Shown: positions 16,623 through 24,893 of the stretch, piece by piece
Position numbering within the stretch: position 1 is the first letter of the stretch
How the letters are laid out: every line of letters begins with the position of its first letter
NCBI GenBank assembly: GCA_003662995.1
Contig: QMZC01000009.1
Location: 1-40,060 of the forward strand
Reading direction: 5' to 3'
Length of the DNA: 40,060 bases
Origin: Archaeoglobales archaeon
GTDB lineage: Archaea > Halobacteriota > Archaeoglobi > Archaeoglobales > Archaeoglobaceae
The notes under the pieces: model-generated
Told to the model about the DNA's origin: nothing
Database searches by the model: none
What the model saw: only the letters and a program-made list of their open reading frames with translations
Translations under genes and position numbers: made by a program

Positions 16623-17804
16623 ATGAAACCGATGGAGATTCTAGAGAATGTTTATTGGGTTGGCGTGATTGATTGGGATGAGAGGGATTTTCACGGATTT
16701 GAGATTGTTAGAGGAGCGACATACAACGCATATTTAATTATAGATAAAAAGATAACTTTGGTTGATACAGTTAAACACAAGTTCTTCCCAGAGATGATTG
16801 AAAGGATAAAACAGGTAATAGACCCATCACAAATTGATTACATCATTTCAAATCATGTTGAGATGGATCACTCTGGAAGCTTGGTTGGTATGAAGAAGAT
16901 TGCAAAAGATGCAACGATTGTTTGTACGCAGAAGGGGAAATATGGTTTGTGCAAGTATTTTGATTGTGGAGATTGGGAATTCAGAGTTGTAAGAACGGGA
17001 GATGAAATTAAAATTGGTAAAAGAACGTTGATGTTTTTGGAGATGAGAATGTTGCATTGGCCTGATAACATGGCTACATACGTTAAAGAAGATAAGCTTT
17101 TGCTATCAAACGATGCCTTTGGACAACACATAGCAAGTGTTGAGAGGTTTGATGAAGAGATTGGGGTTGATGAAGCCATAAAATGGGCTAAAATTTATTA
17201 TGCAAACATCCTGATGCCGTTTGGCAATTTGATTAAGAAAAAGCTTAAAGAGATTGGAGATTTAGGCTTACAATTCAATATGATTGCCCCCAGTCATGGT
17301 GTTATCTGGAGAAATCCTGAGAAAATTATCGAAAGTTATGCCAAATGGGCAAATTTTGAAAATGAAAACAAGGTTGTGATTGTTTACGACACGATGTGGA
17401 AGAGCACTGCTAAGATTGCGAAAGCCATTGCTGATGGGGCAGCAACAAAGGCTAAGGTCAGGATGTTTCATGTAAGGAGAGATGCTTTGAGCGAAATAAT
17501 GACCGAAATCTTGGATGCTAAGGCAATTGCCATTGGCTCTCCAACAATGCACAACACCGTCTTTCCACCCGTTGCAGGTTTCTTGGCTTATATGAAAGGT
17601 TTGAAGCCAAAGAACAAGATTGGATTGGCTTTTGGCTCGTACGGATGGAGCGGAGGTGCGACGAAGGAGATAAACAGGGTTTTTGAGGAGTTGAGATTCG
17701 AGGTCATGGAGCCTTTGGAGGTGATGTACAAGCCTACAAGGGAGGAACTAGAGATGGCTTACGATGTTGGTGTGGAATTAGGCAAAAGAGCGAGTAAAAC
17801 GTAA
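16623..17804 (+). CDS. fprA: flavodiiron protein, F420H2 oxidase (FprA) type
   Basis: Reduces O2 to water, probably with reduced coenzyme F420, to protect an anaerobe. The N-terminal beta-lactamase-like domain carries the di-iron ligands NHVEMDHSG (H80, E82, D84, H85 counted from GTG 16617), LHWPDNM, SNDAFGQH and PSHGVIW. The C-terminal flavodoxin domain starts VVIVYDTMWKSTAKIAKAI and includes GSPTMHNTVFPPVAG and GSYGWSGGA. Length (about 393) and full-length similarity to methanogen FprA make the call firm. GTG 16617 or ATG 16623 could be the start of a near-leaderless message; I give the ATG. It leads an operon with the iron-sulfur flavoprotein (5 bp gap) and archaeoflavoprotein. Confidence 0.92.
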   Translation: MKPMEILENVYWVGVIDWDERDFHGFEIVRGATYNAYLIIDKKITLVDTVKHKFFPEMIERIKQVIDPSQIDYIISNHVEMDHSGSLVGMKKIAKDATIVCTQKGKYGLCKYFDCGDWEFRVVRTGDEIKIGKRTLMFLEMRMLHWPDNMATYVKEDKLLLSNDAFGQHIASVERFDEEIGVDEAIKWAKIYYANILMPFGNLIKKKLKEIGDLGLQFNMIAPSHGVIWRNPEKIIESYAKWANFENENKVVIVYDTMWKSTAKIAKAIADGAATKAKVRMFHVRRDALSEIMTEILDAKAIAIGSPTMHNTVFPPVAGFLAYMKGLKPKNKIGLAFGSYGWSGGATKEINRVFEELRFEVMEPLEVMYKPTREELEMAYDVGVELGKRASKT

Positions 17805-17809
17805 AAAAT

Positions 17810-18397
17810 ATGATACTCGGTATTTGTGGTAGTCCAAGGAAGAAGGCAACCGAATACGTTTTGAAAGAAGCGTTGAAGATGCTTGAAGAGAGGGGTTTTG
17901 CAACACAATTTTTTAGTGTTAGGCAGAAAAACATTGGATTTTGCCAGCATTGCGATTATTGCTTAAAGAAAAAGGAGTGCAGAATTAAGGATGACATGTA
18001 TGAACTTTATCCACTGCTGAGGGAGGCAAGGGGAATTATAATTGCTACACCAGTTTACAATGGCGGTATTAGCGCGCAGATTAAAGCTGTAATGGATAGG
18101 TGCAGGGCTTTAGTGGCTAAAGACTATTACTTCTTCAAAAACAAGGTTGGAATGGCTATTGCGGTTAGTGGGGATAGAATTGGTGGTCAGGAATTAGCAA
18201 TTCAGCAAATCATCACGTTTTACATTCTCAATGGGATTATTCCAATAAGTGGTGGCTCTTTTGGGGCAAACTTAGGTGCTACATTCTGGTCAAAGGATAC
18301 GCTTGAAGGGGTGAAGGAGGATGAAGAGGGATTTAGAAGTTTGAGAAAGACTATTAAGAGGTTCGCCGAAGTTTTGGAGAGTTTTGGTGAAAAATAA
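17810..18397 (+). CDS. isf: iron-sulfur flavoprotein (Isf type)
   Basis: An FMN and [4Fe-4S] redox protein. It opens with the flavodoxin-like phosphate loop GICGSPRKKATEYVL and carries the compact cluster motif CQHCDYCLKKKEC (Cys 45, 48, 51, 57), the hallmark of Isf, then IIIATPVYNGGISAQIKAVMDR. Methanosarcina Isf accepts electrons from ferredoxin and can reduce O2 and peroxide. The 195-residue length is typical. It follows the flavodiiron gene by 5 bp. The same three gene types lie together in Archaeoglobus fulgidus (recalled as AF1518-AF1520), which supports both the annotation and the taxonomic guess. Confidence 0.88.
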   Translation: MILGICGSPRKKATEYVLKEALKMLEERGFATQFFSVRQKNIGFCQHCDYCLKKKECRIKDDMYELYPLLREARGIIIATPVYNGGISAQIKAVMDRCRALVAKDYYFFKNKVGMAIAVSGDRIGGQELAIQQIITFYILNGIIPISGGSFGANLGATFWSKDTLEGVKEDEEGFRSLRKTIKRFAEVLESFGEK

Positions 18398-18418
18398 AAC
18401 TTATAAAGAGGTGAATTT

Positions 18419-19012
18419 ATGATTGCTGAATTGGTGGATAGACAGGAAGAAAAGAAAAAGAAGAGAGTTGCTTGGGGAATTACAGGGAGTGGAGATAGGT
18501 TGATTGAGACTGTTGAGGTTATGAAGGACGTGAAAGAGCAGTATGATGACGTTGTCAACATAAAAGTTTACCTGTCGAGAGCTGGTGAGCAGGTCATAAG
18601 GTACTATAAACTCGTCAATACATTGAATGAAACTTTTGGAAAATTTTCAGTTGAAAAAAATCCAAACACACCGTTTTTAGCTGGACAACTTCAAGTTGGA
18701 AGGTTTGAATTTTTGTTGATTGTCCCAGCCACCTCTAACACTGTGGCAAAGATAGCAATGGGAATTGCCGATTCTTTGTTGTCAAATTCGGCAATCATGG
18801 CTCTAAAAACATTTGTTCCTGTTTACATTATGCCATCAGACTATGAAGAAGGTATAGTTTTAACAAAGCTCCCAGATGGAAAGGATTTAAAATTGAGAAT
18901 CAGAAAAGAGGACGTGGAGCACGTGAAAAAGTTGGCAGAGATGGATGACGTTTACATTTTGGAGAAACCTGAAGACATCTACAAAGTCTTTGAGAAACAT
19001 TTTGGAAAATAG
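18419..19012 (+). CDS. afpA: archaeoflavoprotein AfpA
   Basis: An FMN-binding flavoprotein of the archaeal AfpA family, a dihydromethanopterin reductase/flavoprotein fold. The core reads RVAWGITGSGDRLIETVEVM, SRAGEQVIRYYK, VPATSNTVAKIAMGIADSLLSN and VPVYIMPSDYEEG. The family protein from A. fulgidus is reduced by ferredoxin and is thought to pass electrons to Isf. A clear ribosome binding site, GAGGTGA, lies five bases before ATG 18419. A stretch cttataaag just upstream could be an internal promoter. It closes the operon begun by fprA. Confidence 0.88.
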   Translation: MIAELVDRQEEKKKKRVAWGITGSGDRLIETVEVMKDVKEQYDDVVNIKVYLSRAGEQVIRYYKLVNTLNETFGKFSVEKNPNTPFLAGQLQVGRFEFLLIVPATSNTVAKIAMGIADSLLSNSAIMALKTFVPVYIMPSDYEEGIVLTKLPDGKDLKLRIRKEDVEHVKKLAEMDDVYILEKPEDIYKVFEKHFGK

Positions 19013-19107
19013 GTGTTTTCCAGTTTTTGATTTGTTATGATTAAAAAGAAAAAGACCATCACTAATTTTATTTACTAAACAATTCAAACAATTAATGGTG
19101 TTAATTT

Positions 19108-19437
19108 ATGCATGCGAAGCTTGTGAAGGTTGGAGAGGAGCTAGAAAAGAGAATTTTAGATGGTGTGACTTACAGAATAAAGTCAAAGTCAGACAAGTTG
19201 CTTGTTTTAAAAGCTGAAATGGACGTTGGGGCTGAAACAGATTTGTATGAGCACGAGGGAGAGGAGATAAGAATATTGTTGGAGGGAAAGATTGAATGTA
19301 CTATTGGTGGTGAAATCTACATAATGGAGGAAGGAGATGTTTTGTGGCACCCATCAAATGTTCCACATAAGATAAAAAACGTTGGAAACTCGAAGGCTGT
19401 TTACATTACCATTGGCACACCATCAACCTTCATCTGA
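19108..19437 (+). CDS. small cupin-domain protein
   Basis: A 109-residue single-domain cupin. The first motif is [18 protein letters not shown], the second [20 protein letters not shown], with His and Glu metal ligands in place but the first His pair reduced to one (YEHEGEE). Such proteins bind a metal and a small ligand; the role cannot be told from sequence. GGTG ahead of ATG 19108 is a weak ribosome binding site. Its end overlaps the convergent dCMP deaminase gene by 15 bp. Confidence 0.75.
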   Translation: MHAKLVKVGEELEKRILDGVTYRIKSKSDKLLVLKAEMDVGAETDLYEHEGEEIRILLEGKIECTIGGEIYIMEEGDVLWHPSNVPHKIKNVGNSKAVYITIGTPSTFI

Positions 19438-19875
19438 TGGCATGTAGGTAATTTCAATTCCAGCTTCCTTTAAAAACTCCAAGCCCCTCTCATCAGCGTA
19501 CCTCTTCCCGTAAACGACCCTCACTATTTTTGCATTGATTATCATCTTTGCGCACATTATGCACGGTTGGTGGGTTGTATACAAGGTTGCACCAGCAATG
19601 CTCACACCATGCAATGCAGCCTGAATTATTGCGTTCTGTTCAGCATGCACGGCTCTACACAACTCCTGTCTTTCACCTGAAGGCACATTCAATTGCTCCC
19701 GTAAGCAGCCTATCTCCAAACAATGCGGTAAACCAGATGGAGCACCGTTATACCCAGTTGTTAAAATCCTTTTATCCTTAACGATAACAGCCCCAACGTT
19801 TTGCCTTAAACAGGTTGATCTCTTAGCAACAACCCTTGCAATCTCCATAAAGTATTCGTCTAAGTTAGGTCTCAC
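19423..19875 (-). CDS. deoxycytidylate (dCMP) deaminase family protein
   Basis: A 150-residue zinc deaminase. It shows the proton shuttle and zinc sites HAEQNAI and PCIMCAK, an N-terminal [18 protein letters not shown], and the added Cys/His-containing insert ([12 protein letters not shown]) usual in dCMP deaminases of the ComEB type. It should turn dCMP into dUMP for thymidylate synthesis. The start at 19875 leaves only the AT-rich 160-base gap to the MazG-like gene, which is read the other way, so the two share an upstream region. It overlaps the cupin gene tail to tail. Confidence 0.88.
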   Translation of the reverse strand: MRPNLDEYFMEIARVVAKRSTCLRQNVGAVIVKDKRILTTGYNGAPSGLPHCLEIGCLREQLNVPSGERQELCRAVHAEQNAIIQAALHGVSIAGATLYTTHQPCIMCAKMIINAKIVRVVYGKRYADERGLEFLKEAGIEITYMPSDEG

Positions 19876-20036
19876 GAAGGCAGCTTGATGGCAATTTAAT
19901 TAAATTTTTAGGAAATTGGGTTTAAGTAGTTTTATTTTGATTTTAATAAAAATGTTTTTAGATTAATCTGTCAGATTGATCCCTTGACAAAATCATAAAG
20001 AACAACGTTTTTCTGGTTTATCTCACTAAACCCTTC

Positions 20037-20306
20037 ATGAAAGAGGTTTTAAGTGAGGCCATTGAAAAATGGGGTGTAAACGCAAATCTGTGGGTTTTTA
20101 TGGAGGAAATCGGTGAATTAACCAAAGAAATCTCGAAAGCTATTAGGTATAAACCGAACTATGATAGAATTTCGGAAGAGGTTGCAGATGTTGAGATAGC
20201 TATAGAATTGGTGAAGATAATCTTTAATCTGGATCAAAAGCGTATTGAAGAGATAAAAAGACACAAAATTGAGAGATTGATGAAAAGGTTGGAAGGTTTG
20301 GAGTAG
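20037..20306 (+). CDS. MazG-like nucleotide pyrophosphohydrolase
   Basis: An 89-residue all-helical protein with EEIGELTKEI and EVADVEIAIEL, the EExxE/ExxD magnesium site of the MazG/dUTPase-like superfamily. Single-domain members cut NTPs or dNTPs to monophosphates, a house-cleaning role. It is read away from the dCMP deaminase gene, another nucleotide enzyme, and ends nine bases from the stop of the convergent TatD-like gene. Substrate not determined. Confidence 0.78.
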   Translation: MKEVLSEAIEKWGVNANLWVFMEEIGELTKEISKAIRYKPNYDRISEEVADVEIAIELVKIIFNLDQKRIEEIKRHKIERLMKRLEGLE

Positions 20307-20315
20307 TCAGTAAGC

Positions 20316-21065
20316 TCAAATTCTGAAAAATCTCATCCCATTCTCCCAAGCAACCCTTTTTACATCTTTTTTATCGAATTTTTCAATCAAAACATTAACT
20401 GTTTTTACAACGGCAAACATATCAGACGGGCTAAAACCCGTATCGCTATTGAGGATGAAATTTTCAAAGCCATGTTCTTCAACGATTGTCACAACTTCCT
20501 CTTCTCTCAACTTACCAGGCTGCACAGTTAATCCAGCAATGTAATTCGCTTTCAAAACCGTTTCAACGGTCTCAAGGCTTACGTGATCAATTACAGCCAA
20601 AGTTTCAGGAAATCCAATTTTTTCAAGAATCCCAAATGTTTTCTTTGTAACCTCCTTTTTGTTGTTTCTTGGGGTGTGAATTATACAGGGCTTGTCAACC
20701 CTTATCGCAAGCTTTAATTGACTCTCAAAAACCTCGATTTCTTCTTGCGTCGCATCTTCCAACCCAATTTCACCGAAGGCAGTTGAATCCATACCTTCCA
20801 TCATTTCAAGTACCTTGGTGTAAGTCGGTGGAATGCACCTTGGATGGATGCCAATAGCAGTGTGGATCTCCATCCCAGTCTTCTTACCCCTGTATTTCTC
20901 AAAATCAATTAGTTTTCTGAACAGATCAATAAGTGTTTCTTGAAACATTGGTTTTATTGGGTAAAATGCACACGTTATTGCTGCTTTAATTCCCTCATTT
21001 GCCATTGCTGTGAGATCCTCAACACTTCTACCCTCAGAATGAATGTGAGTGTCAAAACATTTCAT
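20316..21065 (-). CDS. TatD-like metal-dependent hydrolase
   Basis: A 249-residue amidohydrolase-fold enzyme. Metal ligands are visible in order: DTHIHSE at residues 5-11, GEIGLE, IIHTPR, DHVS and LNSDTGFSP. The family includes TatD DNases, but this archaeal branch (with the HTPRNNK and NSDTGF variants) has no known substrate that I can name. Length is normal. It is read away from the XRE/HMG-CoA synthase operon, leaving a 248-base gap. Confidence 0.78.
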   Translation of the reverse strand: MKCFDTHIHSEGRSVEDLTAMANEGIKAAITCAFYPIKPMFQETLIDLFRKLIDFEKYRGKKTGMEIHTAIGIHPRCIPPTYTKVLEMMEGMDSTAFGEIGLEDATQEEIEVFESQLKLAIRVDKPCIIHTPRNNKKEVTKKTFGILEKIGFPETLAVIDHVSLETVETVLKANYIAGLTVQPGKLREEEVVTIVEEHGFENFILNSDTGFSPSDMFAVVKTVNVLIEKFDKKDVKRVAWENGMRFFRI

Positions 21066-21256
21066 GGTTTAAATAACAAACGACTCTTTAAAAATTTTTT
21101 GAGCATTGATAGCAGTCAAATTTATTTGAAAAACGTTAGAATTGCGAATTTAAAAAACCTATGATCATTTTCTGTTGTCGAAATGTTCAAGACCATGATA
21201 TGAGGATTTGATAACTATTTACATCCTTAAAGACCTTCTACAACAGCTCGTCTATC

Positions 21257-21293
21257 AACGAACATTAATTCGTTATTCGATAAATTTATATAA
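21257..21293 (+). promoter_or_regulatory. promoter and palindromic operator of the XRE-HMG-CoA synthase operon
   Basis: The inverted repeat aacgaa-N6-ttcgtt occupies 21257-21274. Just after it comes attcga, then a TATA box (tttatataag, from 21285) centred about 25 bases before ATG 21314, so the message is probably leaderless. A palindrome touching the TATA box is well placed for autoregulation by the XRE protein encoded first in this operon. Confidence 0.55.
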
Positions 21294-21313
21294 GATTTAA
21301 TAAAACAGATTTC

Positions 21314-22009
21314 ATGGACACAAAATTTCTGGCAGAGAAGATCTCGGGCGATATAGTGTTTTCAGAACATCCCGGAAAGACTTTGAGAAAGTGGAGGCAG
21401 ATTTTTGAGATATCACAAAAGGAACTTGCATTAAAGCTGAATCTGTCACCCTCAGTAATAAGCGATTACGAAAGCGACAGAAGAAAGTCTCCCGGCATTG
21501 CATTTGTTAGAAAGGTCATTGAAGCTCTGTTGGAAATTGATAGGGAAAAGGGATATAAAACTGTCTCAAAATACCGAGAAATCCTCGATGGTTTTCGTAT
21601 GGATGTGATTCTCGACATGATGGAGTATCAGATGGCGATAGAATCTTCAAAGTTCGTAGAGATAATTAATGGAACACAGCTAAACGATTTTGAGAGGTAC
21701 GTCAATGGACACACGATTGTTGATAGTATTAAAGCAATACTAACCTTAAACTCCTACGATTTCTACAAACTCTACGGATTGACGAATGAGAGGGCGTTGG
21801 TGTTTACTAAGGTTTCAACTGGAAGATCGCCACTTGTAGCTGTAAGAGTGGCAAATTTGAAGCCCGCTGTTGTTGTTTTACACGGTTTGAATGCCAATGA
21901 GGTTGACAAGATAGCGTTGAAGATAGCTGAAATTGAGAAAATTCCGCTAATTGTTACGAACATGGGGTTGGATGAGATGATTAAGGCTATAAGGAGGAGT
22001 ATGAGATGA
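21314..22009 (+). CDS. XRE-type transcriptional regulator upstream of HMG-CoA synthase
   Basis: A 231-residue protein with a Cro/CI-type helix-turn-helix ([37 protein letters not shown]) at residues 20-70 and a C-terminal domain rich in strand and helix ([38 protein letters not shown]). This matches the archaeal regulator family (COG1709-like) often found ahead of HMG-CoA synthase genes. Its stop overlaps the start of HMG-CoA synthase as ATGA, so the two are translationally coupled. Control of the mevalonate operon, including its own promoter, is the likely role; the ligand of the C-terminal domain is unknown. Confidence 0.8.
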   Translation: MDTKFLAEKISGDIVFSEHPGKTLRKWRQIFEISQKELALKLNLSPSVISDYESDRRKSPGIAFVRKVIEALLEIDREKGYKTVSKYREILDGFRMDVILDMMEYQMAIESSKFVEIINGTQLNDFERYVNGHTIVDSIKAILTLNSYDFYKLYGLTNERALVFTKVSTGRSPLVAVRVANLKPAVVVLHGLNANEVDKIALKIAEIEKIPLIVTNMGLDEMIKAIRRSMR

Positions 22010-23040
22010 AAGTTGGTGTAGTTTCTTATGGCACATACATTCCAATTTACAGGATTAAAGTTGAAGAGATTGCGAGAATCTGGGGGGAGAATGCGGAGGC
22101 AATAAAAGGTGGATTGGGCATTTATCAAAAATCGGTTCCAGATGTTGATGAGGATACTGCTACAATCTCCGTTGAGGCTGCGAGAGAAGCCGTTTATAGA
22201 GCCAACATAAATCCAAAGGACATTGGAGCAATCTACGTTGGTTCGGAAAGTCACCCCTATGCTGTAAAACCAACTGCTACCATTGTTGGTGAGGCTTTAG
22301 GAGTAGGAAACGACTTCTTTTCTGCCGATTTGGAGTTCGCATGCAAAGCGGGAACCGCTGGAATGCAGATGTGCATTGGCTTTGTAAGATCGGGAATGAT
22401 AAAATACGGTTTGGCAATAGGTGCAGACACAAGCCAGAGTAAGCCGGGAGATGCTTTGGAGTATTCTGCTGCTGCCGGAGGTGCAGCATTCATAATCGGC
22501 AAAAATCCGATTGCTGAGGTTGAAGAAACTTATTCTTTCACATCAGACACTCCAGATTTCTGGAGGAGGGAATTGCAACCATATCCAAGTCATGGTGGTA
22601 GATTTACGGGTTTGCCAGCTTACTTCAGGCATGTAACATCTGCTGCCCAAGGTTTGATGGACAAGATGGGGTTGAAGGCTAGTGATTTTGATTATGCAGT
22701 CTTCCATCAACCAAATGCAAAGTTTCCGGTTAGGGTTGCAAAGATGCTTGGATTTACGAATGAACAAATCAAACAGGGATTACTAGTGCCTTACATCGGC
22801 AACACGTACTCGGGAGCTTCAATTCTTGGATTTGCAGCGATTTTAGATGTAGCAAAGCCTGGGGATAGAATACTGCTGGTTTCATTTGGAAGCGGTGCGG
22901 GAAGCGATGCGTTCTCAATTGTTGTTACAGATGCCATTGAAAACTTTGAAAGAAACCCAACTGTTTGGGATAAAGTCAATCAAGGCGTATTCATTGACTA
23001 TGGGGAATATTTGAAGCATAGAGATAAAATAAGGATGTGA
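22006..23040 (+). CDS. hydroxymethylglutaryl-CoA synthase
   Basis: Condenses acetoacetyl-CoA and acetyl-CoA to HMG-CoA, which feeds the mevalonate pathway and so all isoprenoid lipids. It has the archaeal family features: [20 protein letters not shown], the catalytic Cys at residue 113 in [28 protein letters not shown], the His region [14 protein letters not shown], and GNTYSGAS. Length 344 is typical for archaea. In archaea it forms a complex with the thiolase and DUF35 protein encoded next, passing acetoacetyl-CoA directly between sites. It overlaps the regulator gene by 4 bp and the thiolase follows after 4 bp. Confidence 0.95.
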   Translation: MKVGVVSYGTYIPIYRIKVEEIARIWGENAEAIKGGLGIYQKSVPDVDEDTATISVEAAREAVYRANINPKDIGAIYVGSESHPYAVKPTATIVGEALGVGNDFFSADLEFACKAGTAGMQMCIGFVRSGMIKYGLAIGADTSQSKPGDALEYSAAAGGAAFIIGKNPIAEVEETYSFTSDTPDFWRRELQPYPSHGGRFTGLPAYFRHVTSAAQGLMDKMGLKASDFDYAVFHQPNAKFPVRVAKMLGFTNEQIKQGLLVPYIGNTYSGASILGFAAILDVAKPGDRILLVSFGSGAGSDAFSIVVTDAIENFERNPTVWDKVNQGVFIDYGEYLKHRDKIRM

Positions 23041-23044
23041 TAGC

Positions 23045-24199
23045 ATGAACAGGGTTGCGATAATCGGAGTTGGATGCAGTAAATTTGGTGAGATGTGGGA
23101 TAGTGGCTTTAGGGACATAGTTATCTCTGCTGGCGTTGAAGCTTTGGAGGATGCTGGGTTGGAGGGCAAAGAAATAGAGGCGATGTTTGTGGGAAACATG
23201 AGTGGTGGAAGGTATTTAGCTCAGGAACACATTGCAGCGCTGATAGCTGATTACGCTGGATTGGCAGAATTCAATATTCCGTCAACAAGGGTTGAAGTGG
23301 CAGATGCCAGTGGTGGGTTGGCGTTGAGACAAGCGTACATGGCTGTAGCATCAGGAATGCATGACATAGTCATTGCTGCTGGAGCGGAGAAGGTTACGGA
23401 TGTTGGAAATCCAATGGATATAATGACTTCCTCAATTGACAGGGAATGGGAAGGTTTTGTTGGTGCAACTTTGCCAGCGTTGTATGCAATCATTGCCCGA
23501 TTACACATGGAAAAGTTTGGGACTAAAGAGGAAGATCTGGCGTTGATTAGTGTCAAAAATCACAAAAATGGTGCGTTAAATCCAAAAGCCCAGTTTAGGA
23601 GGGAAATTAGTCTCGAGACGGCGTTGAACTCAACGTATGTAGCAGAACCTTTGAAGCTCTTTGATTGCGCTCCAATTTCAGATGGTGCGGCTGTAGTTAT
23701 TCTGGCAAGTGAAGATGTGGCTAAAAATTACACTGACACACCTGTCTTTATTGAGGCGTGTAGCCAAGCAAGCGATTATTTGGCCATTCAAAACAGGAAA
23801 GACATCTTAACAATGAGTTCAGTGGTTGCAGCAGCAAAGCAGGCTTACAAGCAGGCTAAGGTTGAGGTTAAGGACATAGACATTGCAGAAGTTCACGATT
23901 CTTTTACAATTGCTGAGATCATGGCTTACGAAGATTTAGGCTTTGCAAAGAAAGGCGAGGGTGCAAAGCTGATTAGAGAAGGAGTTACCGAGCTAAATGG
24001 AGATTTGCCAGTAAACACCTCAGGTGGCTTGAAGGCTTGTGGTCATGCAGTTGGTGCAACAGGCGTAAGACAAGCAGTAGAGATCACTTTACAGCTTAGG
24101 GGGGATGCTGGAAAAAGACAGGTGGATGCTGAAAAGGGTTTAGCATTAAACATAGGTGGGACTGGCGCAACAGCCATCGTAACCATATTTTCGAGGTGA
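23045..24199 (+). CDS. acetyl-CoA acetyltransferase (archaeal thiolase) with Asp at the expected nucleophile
   Basis: Makes acetoacetyl-CoA from two acetyl-CoA for the HMG-CoA synthase encoded just upstream. It is 384 residues with the thiolase layout: [46 protein letters not shown], the His motif [17 protein letters not shown] and the end [11 protein letters not shown]. Where relatives carry a nucleophilic Cys before ASGG, this protein reads VEVADASGG, with Asp 88 (codon GAT). If the alignment is right, normal Claisen chemistry would be affected. The rest of the protein looks intact, and genomic context still supports the archaeal thiolase/HMG-CoA synthase/DUF35 complex. Confidence 0.9.
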   Translation: MNRVAIIGVGCSKFGEMWDSGFRDIVISAGVEALEDAGLEGKEIEAMFVGNMSGGRYLAQEHIAALIADYAGLAEFNIPSTRVEVADASGGLALRQAYMAVASGMHDIVIAAGAEKVTDVGNPMDIMTSSIDREWEGFVGATLPALYAIIARLHMEKFGTKEEDLALISVKNHKNGALNPKAQFRREISLETALNSTYVAEPLKLFDCAPISDGAAVVILASEDVAKNYTDTPVFIEACSQASDYLAIQNRKDILTMSSVVAAAKQAYKQAKVEVKDIDIAEVHDSFTIAEIMAYEDLGFAKKGEGAKLIREGVTELNGDLPVNTSGGLKACGHAVGATGVRQAVEITLQLRGDAGKRQVDAEKGLALNIGGTGATAIVTIFSR

Positions 24200-24203
24200 T
24201 TTT

Positions 24204-24593
24204 ATGCTTCCAAGGTTTTGGAGAAAGATAAAGTATAGGTACGATTTGGTCGGGAGTTACTGCGAGAACTGTCAAAGTTTTTTCTATCCACCAAGAAATC
24301 TTTGCCCGCACTGCAGAAGGAGGAGTAAGATAAAAGAGATACCATTCGATGGAAAAGGAAGAGTTTTAAGTTACACCGTCGTCCACGATGCTCCTGAGGA
24401 ATACAAGGAAGAGAAGCCGTACGTTGTTGCTTTGATTGAGTTGGAAAATGGTGTCAGAGTTATTTCACAACTCGTTTGTGATCCAGAGGAAGTTGAAATT
24501 GGAATGGAGGTTAAAAAAGCCTTCAGGAAATACGGAGAGGATGGAAACAGCGGAATAATTTACTATGGAACGAAATTTGTTCCAGATAATTAA
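24204..24593 (+). CDS. DUF35 OB-fold/zinc-ribbon partner of thiolase and HMG-CoA synthase
   Basis: A 129-residue protein with an N-terminal zinc ribbon (Cys 20, 23, 34, 37) and an OB-fold (GRVLSYTVVHDAPEEY, PYVVALIELENGVRVISQL). In the archaeal acetoacetyl-CoA thiolase/HMG-CoA synthase complex a DUF35 protein bridges the two enzymes and helps form the shared CoA tunnel. It lies four bases after the thiolase stop and ends the operon. Downstream is T-rich sequence. Confidence 0.9.
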   Translation: MLPRFWRKIKYRYDLVGSYCENCQSFFYPPRNLCPHCRRRSKIKEIPFDGKGRVLSYTVVHDAPEEYKEEKPYVVALIELENGVRVISQLVCDPEEVEIGMEVKKAFRKYGEDGNSGIIYYGTKFVPDN

Positions 24594-24893
24594 TTTTTAA
24601 TTTTTTAAATGGATATTTATTGTAACCGTAGAGCCAATCTGAAGATTACCCACCGCTTGCAGTTTTGTAGCTAAAGCTTACGATAAGCCGGTTGCTGAAT
24701 TTATTAACTCCAATCGTGCGACTCTATTTTGTAAACTATTAATTATGTACTAAACTCCCAAGTACGTTGGTTACAGAGAAGTGGTTTGGTGTACGTGTAG
24801 AATTGAAAAACAGCATACCGAGGAAACAACGAAATCTTGATATATCTCTTTCTCCAACTTTTTACTATAAAAATTCCTTCTGGAGGTGTAGAA
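24594..24893 (+). other. intergenic region with a possible gene remnant and the promoter of the next gene
   Basis: No intact gene is seen. One frame from 24640 to about 24838 codes for plausible protein (SFVAKAYDKPVAEFINSNR, then a TAA at 24751, then TPKYVGYREVVWCTCRIEK) with only that internal stop, which could be a decayed gene or element fragment. I do not recognise it. From 24864 an actataaaaatt box and then GGAGGTG seven bases before ATG 24894 give the promoter and ribosome binding site of the radical SAM gene. Confidence 0.35.
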
